From Carettochelys insculpta (Eukaryota > Chordata > Testudines > Carettochelyidae): DNA of 64,000 nt. The notes beneath the pieces are model-generated. The model made no database searches and was not told the origin of the DNA. It worked only from the letters and a program-made list of their open reading frames with translations. A program made the position numbers and the translations under genes. The stretch spans positions 12,262,001 through 12,326,000 of the forward strand of contig NC_134152.1 of the NCBI RefSeq assembly GCF_033958435.1. The letters are read 5' to 3'. This document shows, piece after piece, positions 1 to 11,649 of this stretch; within the stretch, counting starts at the first letter, position 1; the number at the start of each line of letters is the position of its first letter.

Positions 1-2976
1 TGGCATTCCCTCTGGCGAGGATCCTCCCCAGCCCTGCAAATGGTGCCAATCATTTTTGTCACTTTGAACGCCAGGGGCTGCGGGTCGCGTCTCCGCAGGT
101 GCTGGGTGCTCTCCCTCCTCTGAGATGTGGGGGTACTCAGTCACCTACCTACAGGAGACCCACAATACTCCGGCCACCGAAGCCAGTTGGTGGCTGGAGT
201 GGGGAGATGGGGTCTACTTTAGTCATCACTCAGCCCATTGGGCCGGGGTAGTGACCCGGTTCTCCCCAGGCCTGCAGCCTGAGGTGCTGGGGAGTGTCGA
301 AGTCATGCCGGACCACCTGCTGTATCTCCAGGTATGGGTGGAGGGGCAGCCCCTCCACCTCGTCAACGTCTATGCCCCGACATCTGGCCTGGAGAGAACA
401 TCCTTCTTCCAGCAGGCAGCGGCCTTCCTCGACTCATTGATCCTCGCAAATTCCTGGTCCTCGGCAGGGATTTCAACAGCACCCTCAAGGAGCAGGACCA
501 TACGGGGACCGAGCAGTGCCAGTCCACTGCAGATGTCCTCAGGGAGCTCATCAACCATTGCTTCCTGGTGGACGTCTGCTGCAGCCACCACCCGAACGAG
601 GACACTGTCTTTACCTACGTCCAAGTGGTGGGCCACAAATCTGTACACTCCCAGTTGGACCGCATCTACATCTCCTGACAATATCTCTCACGGGCCCACT
701 CCTCCAGCGTGTGGCCAGCCCCATTCTCAGACCAAATGCTGTGAAGGCTTCCCTTTCACTGGGAAAGTGGGGGTCGGCCTACTGGCACTTCAACAACAGC
801 ATGCTGGAGGAAGTGGGCTTCGTGGCATCCTTCTGGGAGTTCTAGCTGGCCTGGCGCAGGCAACGGTGTTCCTTTCCCTCGGCGTGGCGGTGGTGGGATC
901 TGGGAAAGGTGCGCGTGCAGCTCTTCTGCTGTGACTATGCCTGGGGGGCCAGCCGACAGCACGATGCATTGATAGGGCAGCTGGAGAGGCATCTGGCTGC
1001 CAGCCCCAGGGATCCATCCCTCTGCAGCACGTACCGGGAGAAGCAGGACGAGCTCCGAGCCCTCAGTGACCTTTGGGCACGGGGAGGCCTTTGTGAGGTC
1101 ACGAATCCAGCTCCTTCAGGAGATGGATCGCAGCTCCTGCTTCTTCTACGCCCTAGAGAAAAAGAGGGGTGCCAAGAAACACATCCTCTGCCTGCTTGCA
1201 GAGGATGGCACCCCCTTACGGATCCAGTGGAGGTGCACGAGAGGGCCCTTGCCTTCTACACCACCCTTTTCTCCCTGGATCTGGCCGATGCCTGCAGAGT
1301 GCTCTGGGACCAACTCCCTTTGGTCAGCGCGGGTTACTGGGACCGGCTGGAGCTCCCTCTTACTCTAGCTGAGTTCTTGGAAGCTCTCCATCTCGTGCCC
1401 ACCAACAAATCCCCGGGCATGGAGGGGCTGATCAAGGAGTTTTACCACGTGTTTTGAGACATCCTCAGCCCAGACCTGGTCAGCATTTGGGCTGAGTCCT
1501 TTCAAAGCGGGGTTCTCCCCCTATTGTGCAAGGAGCCATCCTCGCCTTGCTGCCTAAAAAGGGGGGCCTCCACGACCTCAGGAACTGGCGTCCCATCTTG
1601 CTCCTCAGCACAGACTACAAGATTATTGCCAAAGCCATCTCCCTTTGCTTGGGGTCCATGCTGCAGGACATGGTCTGCCCAGACCAGACCTACACCATCC
1701 TGAGCCATACCATTTTCCACAACCTCTATCTGGTCTGGGGTCTCTTGGAGCTCGGGTGTAGGGATGGTCTGTCATTCACCCTCCTGTCCTTGGACCAGGA
1801 GAAGGTGTTTGACAGGGTGGACCACGGGTATCTCCTGGGCACTCTGCGGGCCTTTGGCCTTGAACTCCACTTTGTCAGGTTTCTCCAGGTGCTGTACGCT
1901 GCCTCAGAGTGCTTGGTCAAGCTCAACTGGACCCTGACCGCTCTGGTTGGCTTTGGGTGAGGAGTACGACAAGGCTGCCTGCTCTCAGCCCTGGCCATTG
2001 AGCCCTTCCTCTGCCTCCTTTGAAGGTTGACCGGGATGGTGGTTCGGGAGCTGGGGCTGCGGCTGGTCCCGTCGGCGTACGCCGACGATGTGCTTCTCAT
2101 GGTCCAGGACCTGGGTGACCTGATGCAGCTGGAGGCCTGCCAAGCCATCTACTTGGCAGCCTCCTCCGCCCGGATCAACTGGGTCAAGAACTCTGGCCTA
2201 GTGGTAGGGGCTGGATGGCAGGCGGGCTGCCTCCCACCTGTGCTTCAGGCCATTCGGTGGAGCGTGGGTCTGCTGCTCTATCTCGGTGTCTTTCTATCCG
2301 CCATGCATCCCTCTCCACCGGAAAACTGGCAAGGTTTAGAGGGCAGAGTGGCTAAGCGGTTGCAGAGGTGGACAGGACTGCTCCTGTGTCTCTTCCTGCA
2401 TGGGAGGGCACTGGTGCTCAACTGGTTGGTTCTGTCCATGCTCTGGCACCTCCTCAACACCCTGGTCCCACCCCTGGAGTTCCTGGTCCAACTCCAGAGG
2501 CTAGCTCTGAGGTTTTTTGGGCCAGGACTGCACTGGGTCCCTGCAGGAGTTCTCCATCTCCCCCCGGAGGAGGGAAGGCAGGGCCTGACCTGCCTATGCA
2601 CTCAGGTCCATGTCTTCCACCTCCAGGCCCTGCAGGGACTCCTTAACACCAACAGTGCAGAGAGTCCGGTGTGGAGCTCACTGGCACACGCTTTCCTCCG
2701 TTGCTTTCGAGGGCTCCGATACGACTGGCAGCTGCTTTATTTGTCCTTGAGAGGTCATCCGCAAGGCCTCTCGGAGCTGCTGGCCTTCCACCAGGACCTC
2801 CTCCACAGCTGGCGGCGGCTTGCAGCCTCCAGGTCCTTAGGGGCCGCCGCGGGGAAGACCTCCTCGTGGAGCCCCTGCTACACAACCCCTATGTTCACGT
2901 GCAGGCAGCGGAGTCCCCCGCCATGTGCCAGAGGCTGGTCCTGGGCGGAATCACCAAGGTGAGAGACCTCCTGGAC
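1..2976 (+). mobile_element. Tx1-clade (L1 group) LINE, copy A, truncated at both ends
   Basis: A non-LTR retrotransposon fragment. Its translated blocks show an APE-type endonuclease followed by a reverse transcriptase, in the order and style of Xenopus Tx1-like elements. It aligns block by block with a second copy at 32905-35585. The window opens just before the ORF2 start, so ORF1 and the 5' UTR lie outside or are missing. At 2976 the element stops at the point that reads on as GACCGGGGAGACTGG in the second copy, and half of a Harbinger MITE follows. The ORF2 C-terminal zinc-finger part and the 3' UTR are therefore missing. Confidence 0.88.
40..2976 (+). pseudogene. Tx1-like ORF2 relic: endonuclease plus reverse transcriptase
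   Basis: An intact ancestor would nick target DNA and copy its own RNA at the nick. The likely ATG at 40 is followed by the LNARG motif typical of the endonuclease start. After an early stop the frame shifts, and LQETH (catalytic Glu region) and VNVYAPT are readable to about 430. GRDFN is then readable in a third segment ending at 678. A long block with the KSPGMEG region runs to a TGA at 1455, where the other copy has TGG. From 1526 one frame carries the RT core: NWRPILLLSTDYKIIAKAIS, the LDQEKVFDRVDH palm motif, GVRQGCLLS, and an intact YADD at 2078-2089, interrupted only by stops near 1960 and 2024. At least four frame changes or stops make it non-functional. Compared with copy B it keeps the ORF2 N-terminus and YADD but lacks the C-terminus. 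Confidence 0.87.
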
Positions 2977-3188
2977 TATCTGCTCATAGGAATAAGGGGA
3001 CTTCAAAGTAGCCGGGGTCCTTTCGAAAAGGAGCCCCATCTGGATGAGCCATGCGGCGGCGAGCCACGTCAATTTCGAAGTGCCGTGGCCGCCCGCATGC
3101 TAATGAGGTGCTGAGTATGTATGTCAGCGCTTCATTAGTAAACTTCGAAATGGCCATTTCGAAGTTTTTGGCTAGTGTAGATGTAGCC
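2977..3188. mobile_element. Half of a palindromic Harbinger-type MITE
   Basis: The sequence abruptly leaves Tx1 homology at 2977 and ends with CTAGTGTAGATGTAGCC, the terminal motif shared by the other Harbinger-type MITEs here. TTCGAAGT and TTTCGAA motifs recur inside. Only the right terminus is present. Position 3189-3191 is TAA, a possible 3-bp duplication, but the left terminus is gone, so this cannot be tested. Confidence 0.6.
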
Positions 3189-3564
3189 TAAAAATCACAC
3201 ACAGGGCTGAAGTTAGAAAAGTAGCAATTACTAATAGAGATGCTGCTAGTTATTTTCAGCATGAAGACAGCTTAAAAAGGGAATGATGTGTCCCATTAGT
3301 TGCTCCTATAATTTAAAAATGTAATATAACAAAATAATGGTATTTTAATAACAAAATGTGTTGTGTTGTGCTGAGCTAGTTAAGGTAAAATTAGAATCAC
3401 CCCCTCTTTATTGAACTGCTGCATCTTTAGCAGTGAAACAGAGCAGCTGTGTAACATCACAATAGCTTGCCACAGGAATTTTAAAAAAAACAAAAAACAA
3501 AACCCTGTGTCAGTGGGATGAATGCAGTTAGGGAAGCTAAATATCTGCACTCAGAGATCTTTGT
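3189..3564. other. AT-rich noncoding stretch, nothing recognised
   Basis: No supported coding frame, RNA gene or repeat boundary. The stretch has short A and T runs and TTGTGTTGTG-type low-complexity bits. Confidence 0.5.
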
Positions 3565-3570
3565 AGTATG

Positions 3571-3950
3571 TGTGACAGGGTAAACAAACCCCACACTGGG
3601 CCAGCAAGGCTTCACCCTGGCTACCTGCATGACCCTGCTGGGCATGCTCCAGCTGGAGGCCAGACCCAAAAGCCTGTGGAGCAGCTGCATCAGGGCTGAC
3701 TGCAGCCAGGAATGGAGGCACTGTTGGAGCTCTGCAGGAAAAGCTCTGGGTAGACTGCACTGCAGGAGCCGGTCAATGAGGAATGCCCAGAAAAGCCCCA
3801 GTCCAGAAAGTGGCAAAGAGAAGAGGAGGGGTTATTGGCCCTGGACACTGGATCTGATAATTGGGCACACGCTGAGTGAAGTACATTTTGAGAGAGTTCA
3901 GAAGGGACACACTCTACCCCTGAGGGATACGGGTATGCTCACCCTGTGAA
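3571..3950. mobile_element. Probable solo LTR-like element, 380 bp
   Basis: The segment starts TGTGACAGGGT and ends ACCCTGTGAA, an imperfect inverted terminal pair. It is flanked on both sides by the 6-bp direct repeat AGTATG (3565-3570 and 3951-3956). A 6-bp duplication with TG-type ends suits a retroviral or Gypsy-like solo LTR, although the last bases are AA where CA would be expected and no AATAAA is visible. No internal coding region belongs to it. Confidence 0.45.
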
Positions 3951-4719
3951 AGTATGTCTCTACAGTCCTGTGCAGTATTTAGTATTGGAGGTGGAAAGTA
4001 ACTAAGTAGAAATACTTTGTTACACTACCCAAGAACATTTTTTCAGGATTTGTACTTTACTCAAGTAATTTATTTTCATGAAACTTGTACTTTTACTTAA
4101 GTGTATCTTCTAGAAAATACTGTACTTTTTACTCACCTACCACTTCCAGGAGTGCGCAGTTATTCACCACATTATCACCCCACTGGCAGTTGTGCAATCC
4201 AGTATTCCAATTTGCTAAAGCCCACTGCACGTGCAATTATCCAGTGACAATTTAAAAAAAAAAACCTGAGAAGCACAATGATTCTGCTGAAAGAAGAACC
4301 CCTTTAATAGCTGCATCAACACCTTTTCATTCCAAAACAGCACCCATGCGGACACTGCGGGTTATATGAAAAGTTTTGTGACTTTACCTGCAGGCCAGAC
4401 AGCTGGTAGAAGGGAAAATCCACCATTTCAGTCAAGGGCAGGAGCACTTACTGTCTCAGCTAATTCCTCTGCTCTAGTGGGAGAAGCAGCACAGTGGGTG
4501 CCCAGAAGAGGGGCTCCCCATTCTCCCTGGGATGGAGGGCCCTCAGTAGAAACCCTATGGCAAGAGCGTGGGGCAGACTTCTGGAAGAGGCTCAAAGGTA
4601 GGTGGCTGAGGTTGCTGGGGATTGAAGAAGTGTGTGTGTCTTCTCTCTGCTCTGGCTGGCTGGGATCTGGAATGTGTATGGAGGAGAATTAGAGAGAATG
4701 AGAGTGAGCAAATGGCAGG

Positions 4720-4903
4720 TGGGAGGGATAGCTCAGTGGTTTGAGTACTGGCCTGCTAAACCCAGGGTTGTGAGCTTAGCCCTGGGGAGGGCTACTTAGG
4801 GATCTGGGGCAAAGGGAGGGAGAAAATAAGCTGGTTCTTGGTCCTGCTAAGAGACCAGGGGACTGGACTCAATAACCTCCCACAGCCTCTTCCAGCTGTC
4901 TGA
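4720..4903 (+). repeat. tRNA-derived SINE with CR1-like tail
   Basis: A tRNA-like head contains an A-box match TAGCTCAGTGG at 4729-4739 and a degenerate B box around GGGTTGTGAGC (4763-4775). A body follows, then a tail reading GACTGGACTCAATAACCTCC and ending TTCCAGCT, which resembles the CR1 LINE 3' end. This is the layout expected of SINEs moved by CR1, such as the turtle Cry family. That family assignment is from memory and not aligned. Confidence 0.7.
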
Positions 4904-6811
4904 GGTGTGTGTGAATTTCCTCTGTGGGCTGGCTGGCTGGGATCTGGAACAACCCTGCATTCTGGGTGTGTTAGTGTGGAGCAGGTCTGGGTCCCACCCC
5001 AACTTTTCCTACTAAGCCCCACAGGGGTATGGAGGAGGGCTGGGCCACAAGCTGGGAATTGGGGTAAGATACTTGAGTATTTGAGGTGGGAACCTTTTAA
5101 TTGTGCCCCTCCCCCACCAGAAGCTGGTCCTGTCTTCCTGCTTCCCTGGCTGGCTTAGATGTTTTGCTTACTTTTGCAGGTGGGGGTGCTGCTGCTGGTG
5201 CTTCCCCAAGGTGAGGCAGGTGGGTAGGTGCAGAGGTGAATTCAGCTCTCCCAGGAGCCCCCTAAGGAACGAGTCACAGCGAGTGATGGCTGCCTGGGTG
5301 GCTGAAACACATTTACCTTTCATTCAATTCTTGATGACCTGGCCACACTCTCCAGTTTTGTGTTTGTTCTCACTACAGGTTGTACTTACCAGCATGCTGA
5401 AATCTCCCAGGTCAGGGGGACTAGCCCCATCCCCTCTGCAATGTTTCACCCCAGCTGTTCTGCCTTGTAATGAGGCTTGATAGAATGTATTTTTTGCATT
5501 TTATAATGTTGTGTAATATGTTTTTAAGTTTTTTGTCTTTTTATAATGTTCAAAGTTGTGGGTAATTACGGGGGGAGGGGTGGTCTGATAATTTTTAATG
5601 ACAGATGAAGCTGAGATGCAAAGAGTTCAGCTTTAAAGCTGTTAAAACACAGAGCCACCGGGGGGTGAGGTAATAGCGCTTTTATTCTGAAACAGCTTTG
5701 ATTTGTGAGAGATTAGCCCTTTTGAGCTTTACATACCTGGAGAAGAGCTCTGAGGTATAGTGTCTCTCACCAACCATATCTAGTTCAATTAAAGATATAG
5801 CTTTGCTCACCTTGTGGCTCTCATCCAGGCACCAATATGACTACAACAAAACAGCAAAATCCACTATAGCACATGACAATATATACAAAATAAATACCCT
5901 AATACCAGACGTGATTTGCTGTTTTAACTGTTCATTCACTCATCTGTTTTTTACAAGCCCAGTTCAGAAGTTTATAGCTGTACGCCTTCTGCCAGAAAGG
6001 GTCAGCAGCAAGCAGGGCTGGGTTCGATATCTAGGGATTGCTTTTCATCCATCTCACATAGAAACAACTTGAGCCCCCACCCAGTAGCCTGGGAAATTCA
6101 CACAGCGCTGGATGCCTTGGAGAGGCAATGCTTCCCCACTTGCAAGCACGGAGTCTAAGTGTAGAAAAGAAACTTTTTTATTAAAAGAGGCGGAGGAGTC
6201 ACATGGCATTAGCTTGGGAAAATACCACACCCAGAGTTCATAACCAACCCGCAAGTGGCTGTCCCAGCTCAAATGGATGGAGCAGTGTCCTTTGCCTCCC
6301 AGGCTCACCAGTCCAATTCTGTAAGGGTCCAATTCACACACCCAAACTTTCTCCATACTCCTACTTCAAATGCCCCACTTACAACTCTATCCATTCTATG
6401 CAGGCCCTGACACGTCATGGTGATGCATTCCTTCATTGTGCCTGAGGCAATGCTACCTTTGTGCTGGTCCTGTGTTCTGCTTGCTCCTGCCAGCCATCCC
6501 ACTGGCCACCCACTAGTCTCTCCTACCAGCTGCTTGTCTGCCATGTCGTGGATTTTGCTGTAGGCAAAACCCTATGTTTCCAGCTCATAGAGGCTTCAGC
6601 TCTGGGTCTAGCTACAGCCGCTAGTAAAGTGAATTCTCACAAAACAACTATAGACCCCTGCCTTAAATCTATTTTTGAACTCTGGGGAGCTAGGAGAACA
6701 ATTAATCAAGCCAGTCTTACAACTAAAAGGTTCCCAGCTGGCTGGTTCTACCACTATCCCTCCCTGCCTTCAGCCTCGCAATGCTCTGATGGTGGGGAGC
6801 CCTGTTCAATC
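4904..6811. other. Noncoding, unclassified
   Basis: No convincing gene. About 6062-6300 has the look of a dispersed retroelement end, with a TTTTTATTAAAAG stretch that would be an A-rich signal on the minus strand, but I could not assign a family. 4924-4950 repeats about 25 bp already seen at 4648-4672, on the other side of the SINE. Confidence 0.4.
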
Positions 6812-6814
6812 CAT

Positions 6815-7522
6815 GGCTATGTCTACACGTGAAGCCTACATCGAAGTAGCCTATTTCGATGTGGCGACATCGAAATAGGCTATTTCGATGAATAATGTCT
6901 ACACATCCTCCAGGGCTGGCAACGTCGATGTTCAACATCGACGTTGCGCAGCACCACATCGAAATAGGCGCAGCGAGGGAACGTCTACACGCCACAGTAG
7001 CACACATCGAAATAAGGGTGCCAGGCACAGCTGCAGACAGGGTCACAGGGCGGACTCAACAGCCAGCTGCTCACAAGGGCCCCTCCCAGACACACTTGCA
7101 CTAAACAGCACAAGATCCACAGAGCCGACAACGAGGTGCAGACCCTGTGCATGCAGCATGAATCCCCCGCTGCAGCAGCAGCAGCCAGAAGCCCTGGGCT
7201 AAGGGCTGCTGCACATGGTGACCATAGAGCCCCGCACGGGCTGGAGAGACAGCGTCTCTCAACCCCCCAGCTGATGGCTGCCATGGAGGACCCCACAATT
7301 TCGACGTTGCGGGACGCGGATCGTCTACACGGTCCCTACTTCGACGTTGAACATCGAAGTAGGGCGCTATTCCGATCCCCTCATGAGGTTAGCGACTTCG
7401 ACGTCTCGCCGCCTAACGTCGAAGTTAACTTCGAAATAGCGCCTGACGCGTGTAGCCACGACGGGCGCTATTTCGAAGTTAGTGCCGCTACTTCGAAGTA
7501 GCATGCACGTGTAGACACAGCT
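6815..7522 (+). mobile_element. Harbinger MITE, copy 1 (708 bp)
   Basis: Terminal inverted repeats GGCTATGTCTACACG and CGTGTAGACACAGCT are flanked by the 3-bp duplication CAT (6812-6814, 7523-7525). The interior is rich in TTCGAAATAG-type motifs near both ends. The centre reads MNPPLQQQQPEALG then stop (about 7158-7202), matching the transposase N-terminus of the autonomous element H1 and then jumping to the other end of H1. It is therefore an internal deletion derivative, about 2.8 kb shorter. In this orientation it is the reverse complement of H1. Confidence 0.88.
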
Positions 7523-7525
7523 CAT

Positions 7526-9160
7526 ATGTGCAATCCACAGCAATGATGACTACCCTGTACTCCCACAACATCTTTGGGCATTGGGGAGACTCCACAATTC
7601 TTACAATGGGCGATAGCATAAATTGTAACTTTACAACAACATGTTGTTGTAAATAGACAAAAAGTCATTGCTTCACCAACTACCCATCAGGCTTTGTTTC
7701 TAAGGCATCACATATGCACACCTTTGCATTTTCATGCAAATGATCTCTAAAGGACACATTCCCCAAATTCTTTAGCAGCGTTGAGCTCCTGCTGGCACAT
7801 TCCTTACATATCATTGAATTTTAAGTCTCACAAGTTCTGGAATGGCATTTTTCTTTCTTTCTTTATTAATAGATAATGTAACTATTACTGATGGAAATAT
7901 TTCAGGATTGCTGTGTACAGTGAAATCAGGTAATTTCTAAGTTATTTGGACACACACACTCCCCCCCAAAAACCCCCGAAGTATAAACATTTCAGGTGCC
8001 TAAGTATTCACTGGAATAACAGTTAAAGTTGCCTTCCCCAGCCCTACCACAACCTGAAATGGCACCACTGGTGAGTCAGGAGTGGTCAGAGGATTTCAGG
8101 AGAGCTATGGGCAAGATGTAGCCTTCATCTGGTAGCATTGAGCTTATGGTGAGCTGCAAGCCAAGGCCCAGGTGTAAGAGACAAGTGCTGTTGCAGCTCA
8201 GGCTGTGGAGGCAGAAGCCCCTGAAGGGCAAGTGACTTCCTCAGGTTTTTTACCCACTCTTTTATTTTACAATCTGACAGTTTTCAAAAGCAGTGGTGGC
8301 TGCGGCAGCCTGCTGTTTGTCATATCTGGGGGGAAATATTTATTTCAAGGGTAGCGAAATGTTTTTGGATTAGGGGCCACAGTCCAGGGTCACATTCAAG
8401 TGAGAGGCTAAAACAAATAGAACCCTCACTGATCTGGCCCCCAACTGAGAAGATGAAATAAATTCCCCTCACACACTGGCCTTTGAGGGCCCAGGTTACT
8501 GGATTTTGTGTGCTCCATCCCCATGGGGGATGGCAGGAGGTTGAAGCTCCAGCATGGGCTCCTCAATGCTGGGGGGAAGCCCTGAGTCTTGAGGTGGGGA
8601 GTCAGATCCAGGCAAGCCAGGGGCTGCATCTGGCCCCGAGACCTTAGGTTTCCCACCCCAATTTAAGCTAAAATAACAGACGCCTTGTGTAGTTCTTAAA
8701 GGAAGGGCTTGGTGAAGGACTTTGAAAACTCCCTTTGCAAAGGGAAAAGACAATAGCCCTGTGCTCAGAGGAGCAAGGGACTAAGCAGCTTTCAAGGGAA
8801 ATGGAGCAGCACCATGCCTGGGGTGGGGGCAGGGGTACCAAAATGCAAGTTTGTCCGTGGCACTATTTTCCCTAAGGCTTGACTCTGATAATTTTGAAAA
8901 TCAGCTGCTTCTAAGGTTGAACGAGGATTTTTGTTATTAATCATTACAAATCTAAAATGCCAACACACACACTTGTGGATGTGAACAAAATAAACAGATT
9001 TCTGCAATTCAACTCCTGTATTTAATTTTGTCTCTCTTTAGCTTCATAAGTGAAGGCTACAACTACATTTAAATTCCAGATGTGAAATGCAAAGGCATAG
9101 TATGTGTGTATATAGTATATAATACACACACACAGGAGCCCTATGATAATTAGGTGGTTA
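7526..9160. other. Noncoding, nothing recognised
   Basis: Only weak low-complexity tracts are visible (a TTTCTTTCTTT run near 7852, a short TA/CA dinucleotide tract near 9106-9135). No gene or element boundary is supported, apart from possible membership in the interior of the surrounding hAT candidate. Confidence 0.45.
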
Positions 9161-9354
9161 ACCATAGCTTTCTGTGAGACAGCTACTTTTCACTTAAGGA
9201 TACTTGAGTACTATCAAGATGTGACACCTTTGTATTTTCAGCAAAATAGCTTTCCAGAAGCATACTTTGACTTTTAATTAAATAATTTTTTTGCAGAGTA
9301 ACTGTACTTTTACTCAAGTAACTTTTTGGTACTTTTCCCACCACTGTTCAGTAT

Positions 9355-10054
9355 CACTGTTAAAATATTTACTTTTCATGTCACCCTGGTTAGATGTCTA
9401 GCTGTTACCTGCAGAAAGGGGGGCACATTCCATGCTCAGCCCCCATTTCTATGTGTATTTGTGTATGTATGTTTGTGATATAGACACACACTTGACACAC
9501 CGCAGAGAGAAGTTTTGGAGGATAAGTTAACTGTTATAAAGTGCTTTGAAGTAATTTGATTTTTCATGAGCCTCTGTCATTGTGATCCTATTACCAAGCA
9601 GAACTCCCACCCGAACACAGTCATTTTCACAATAGTAATTGGATGAACAGTTTTTAACACAAGTGAGGAAGTGCCAGGCTATCCATAGCGTTATTATTTT
9701 TCCTGCCCATGAGCTACGCGTGAAGACCTACAAGAAATCCACTGCATTTCCCCATACATTATGTAGTTCTGTATTAATGAGTAAACTTAAAATTAACAGC
9801 TTTTGTGAGGTAAAAGGAGGTCTTTAGTTTTTAAAGCTCTTGAGGAAAAATTTCAGTATGAAGCATGAAATTACCAATTTAAGATGAGTTAGCATAGCTG
9901 TGTACAATAACCTCACTTAGAATAAATCTTAAGGTGTATTTTCACAGAACTGTGATGCAAATCTATTTTACGGGGACATCCAGAGTATATGCTATTGTGG
10001 GACATAATTTTTGCCTAGTTAAGAAGCACTTCATGCAAAGTGCATACTCTGCTA
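9355..10054. other. Noncoding, nothing recognised
   Basis: AT-rich sequence without a supported frame, RNA or repeat end. Confidence 0.5.
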
Positions 10055-10056
10055 TA

Positions 10057-10411
10057 TGGTAATCTCTCGATTTATACGGAAGGTGTGTCCTGGGCAACTG
10101 CCACGTAAACCAAATTTTGCATAAATTGGGTGGGGATTGGGGAGATCCCCTAGCTGGGGGAGCAGGCAGTTGGGAGATGTGGGGGGGTGCAGCCATGCAG
10201 ACCCTGGCTTCTCCCAGCTGGGGGGCACACAGCTGCTTGAGCTGCTGTTTCTCCCAGCTGGGAGAAACTGCCCTGCAAGCAGATGTGTGCCTACTAGGCT
10301 ATCCCAGCTGGGGGCGCTGGGGGCTGGAGTGGGGGTGGTTTCCATTTGCACTTAACTCATGTTAATACACATTAAGCGCAAATTGAAATCACTCTTCTAA
10401 AGAGTTTACTG
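10057..10411. mobile_element. Tigger/pogo-like MITE (355 bp)
   Basis: Ends TGGTAATCTCTCGA and, in reverse, CAGTAAACTCTTTAG are related inverted repeats bordered by TA on both sides (10055-10056 and 10412-10413), as expected for Tc1/mariner-superfamily insertion. The stretch CTGGGCAACTGCCACGTAA and the reverse-strand GAGTTAAGTGCAAATGG link it to the 48561-49109 element. It contains palindromes such as TTTCTCCCAGCTGGGAGAAA. No transposase is present. Confidence 0.6.
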
Positions 10412-11649
10412 TAGTCTACATGAGTTGATGACTGGGTTTTGGGTGTAGTTCTAGTTATTAGGGCTGTCAGTTAATGCATGTTAACACCTGCAATTAATGC
10501 AGGGCAGAATTAATCCATTTAAAAATGAATCTCGTTAATAGCAGAGGGCAGGAAACCAGCATGAGCTTTTCCGGAGATGAATGATGACATCTCTGATAAG
10601 GCACAGCAATGCAAACCTCCACTAGAGGGCTCACAGAGAAACACCCCAGCTGCCACAGAGAAGAAACAGGTAAAACCTGACACCCTCCCTCTTCCATCCC
10701 ACGTGACCATATTTTTTTAAAAAATCAAACAGCCTGGAGGGCTCACCCAAGCCACCTTCTCTTTGCCTTCTGGGGCTGGGACTGACCCTCCCCTAGCTCT
10801 GAATCTGGGGCTGAGTCACCCACTCCCAAACTCTGTACTGCCTATGGTGGGGGTCTACCACCCCAGCCCAGGACCTGACCTTTCCCCCACAGCTTTGGGG
10901 ATGACCCCCACCCCTGAGCCCAATGCCACCTGCAGCTGCATTCTGCACTGCCCACGGCAAAGTGTACCCCCCTCTGTCCCTGTGTCATCCACAGCTGGGG
11001 CTGAGTTAAAAAAGGACTCTTGTGAATAGGGCACAAATACATTGATCATATAGAAGAATTTATTGAATTATATAAATTATAATTTACTGAGCTATTCCAG
11101 AAATGTGTAACTATAGCTGCATCAACACTTGCAGCTTATTTCAAAGTAGTCGGCCCAACTTCAAAATAGAAGAATAGCATGTGTCTTGTCTACACCTGCT
11201 GTGTGCTCCTTCAACGTTGAAATCGACGTTAGGCGGTGAGACATCGAAATCGCTATCCCCATCAGAAGATGGAAACAGAGACCCACGTCGATGTTGAATG
11301 TTGTGTGTAGATGATCTGCTTCCCGCTACTTTGAAATAGTGGGGTCCTCCATGGTGGCAATCAGCTGAGGAGTTGAGATGGGCCGTCCAGCCCTGGCAGG
11401 GCTCTGTGGTCATTGCACACAACAGTCCTTAAAGCACCACAGACCCGGATTTCCAGTGGCAGGAAGCTGGGAGTGCACAGGCAGCAGCACCCACATGTGC
11501 TGGCCCTGCATGCCCTCAAGAGTCTCCAAACCACCCACCCACCACTCATGGCAGCCAGACAGTCCCCTGAGCACCCCCTGGGCTCCCCTCCGAGGGGACC
11601 CAGGGCTCCCAGGCATCCAGCCAGGTCAGGGAAGAGGCAGCGGGGCCCT

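Larger units (their letters stand above)
3979..9346. mobile_element. Candidate large hAT-type element with later insertions
   Basis: The right edge read in reverse (CAGTGGTGGGAAAAGTAC) and the left edge (TTGGAGGTGGAAAGTAAC) are inverted relatives. Both are followed inward by ACTTGAGTAAAAGTAC-like stretches, typical of a hAT terminal family. Flanking 8-mers TGCAGTAT (3971-3978) and TTCAGTAT (9347-9354) match at 7 of 8 positions. No hAT transposase frame was recognised in the interior, which holds a SINE (4720-4903) and a Harbinger MITE (6815-7522). The two ends may instead be remnants of separate elements. Confidence 0.4.

Noticed and set aside
4721..4795. tRNA gene suggested by A-box-like TAGCTCAGTGG
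   Set aside because: The B box is degenerate, the cloverleaf is not kept, and the sequence continues into a CR1-like tail; it is a SINE head.
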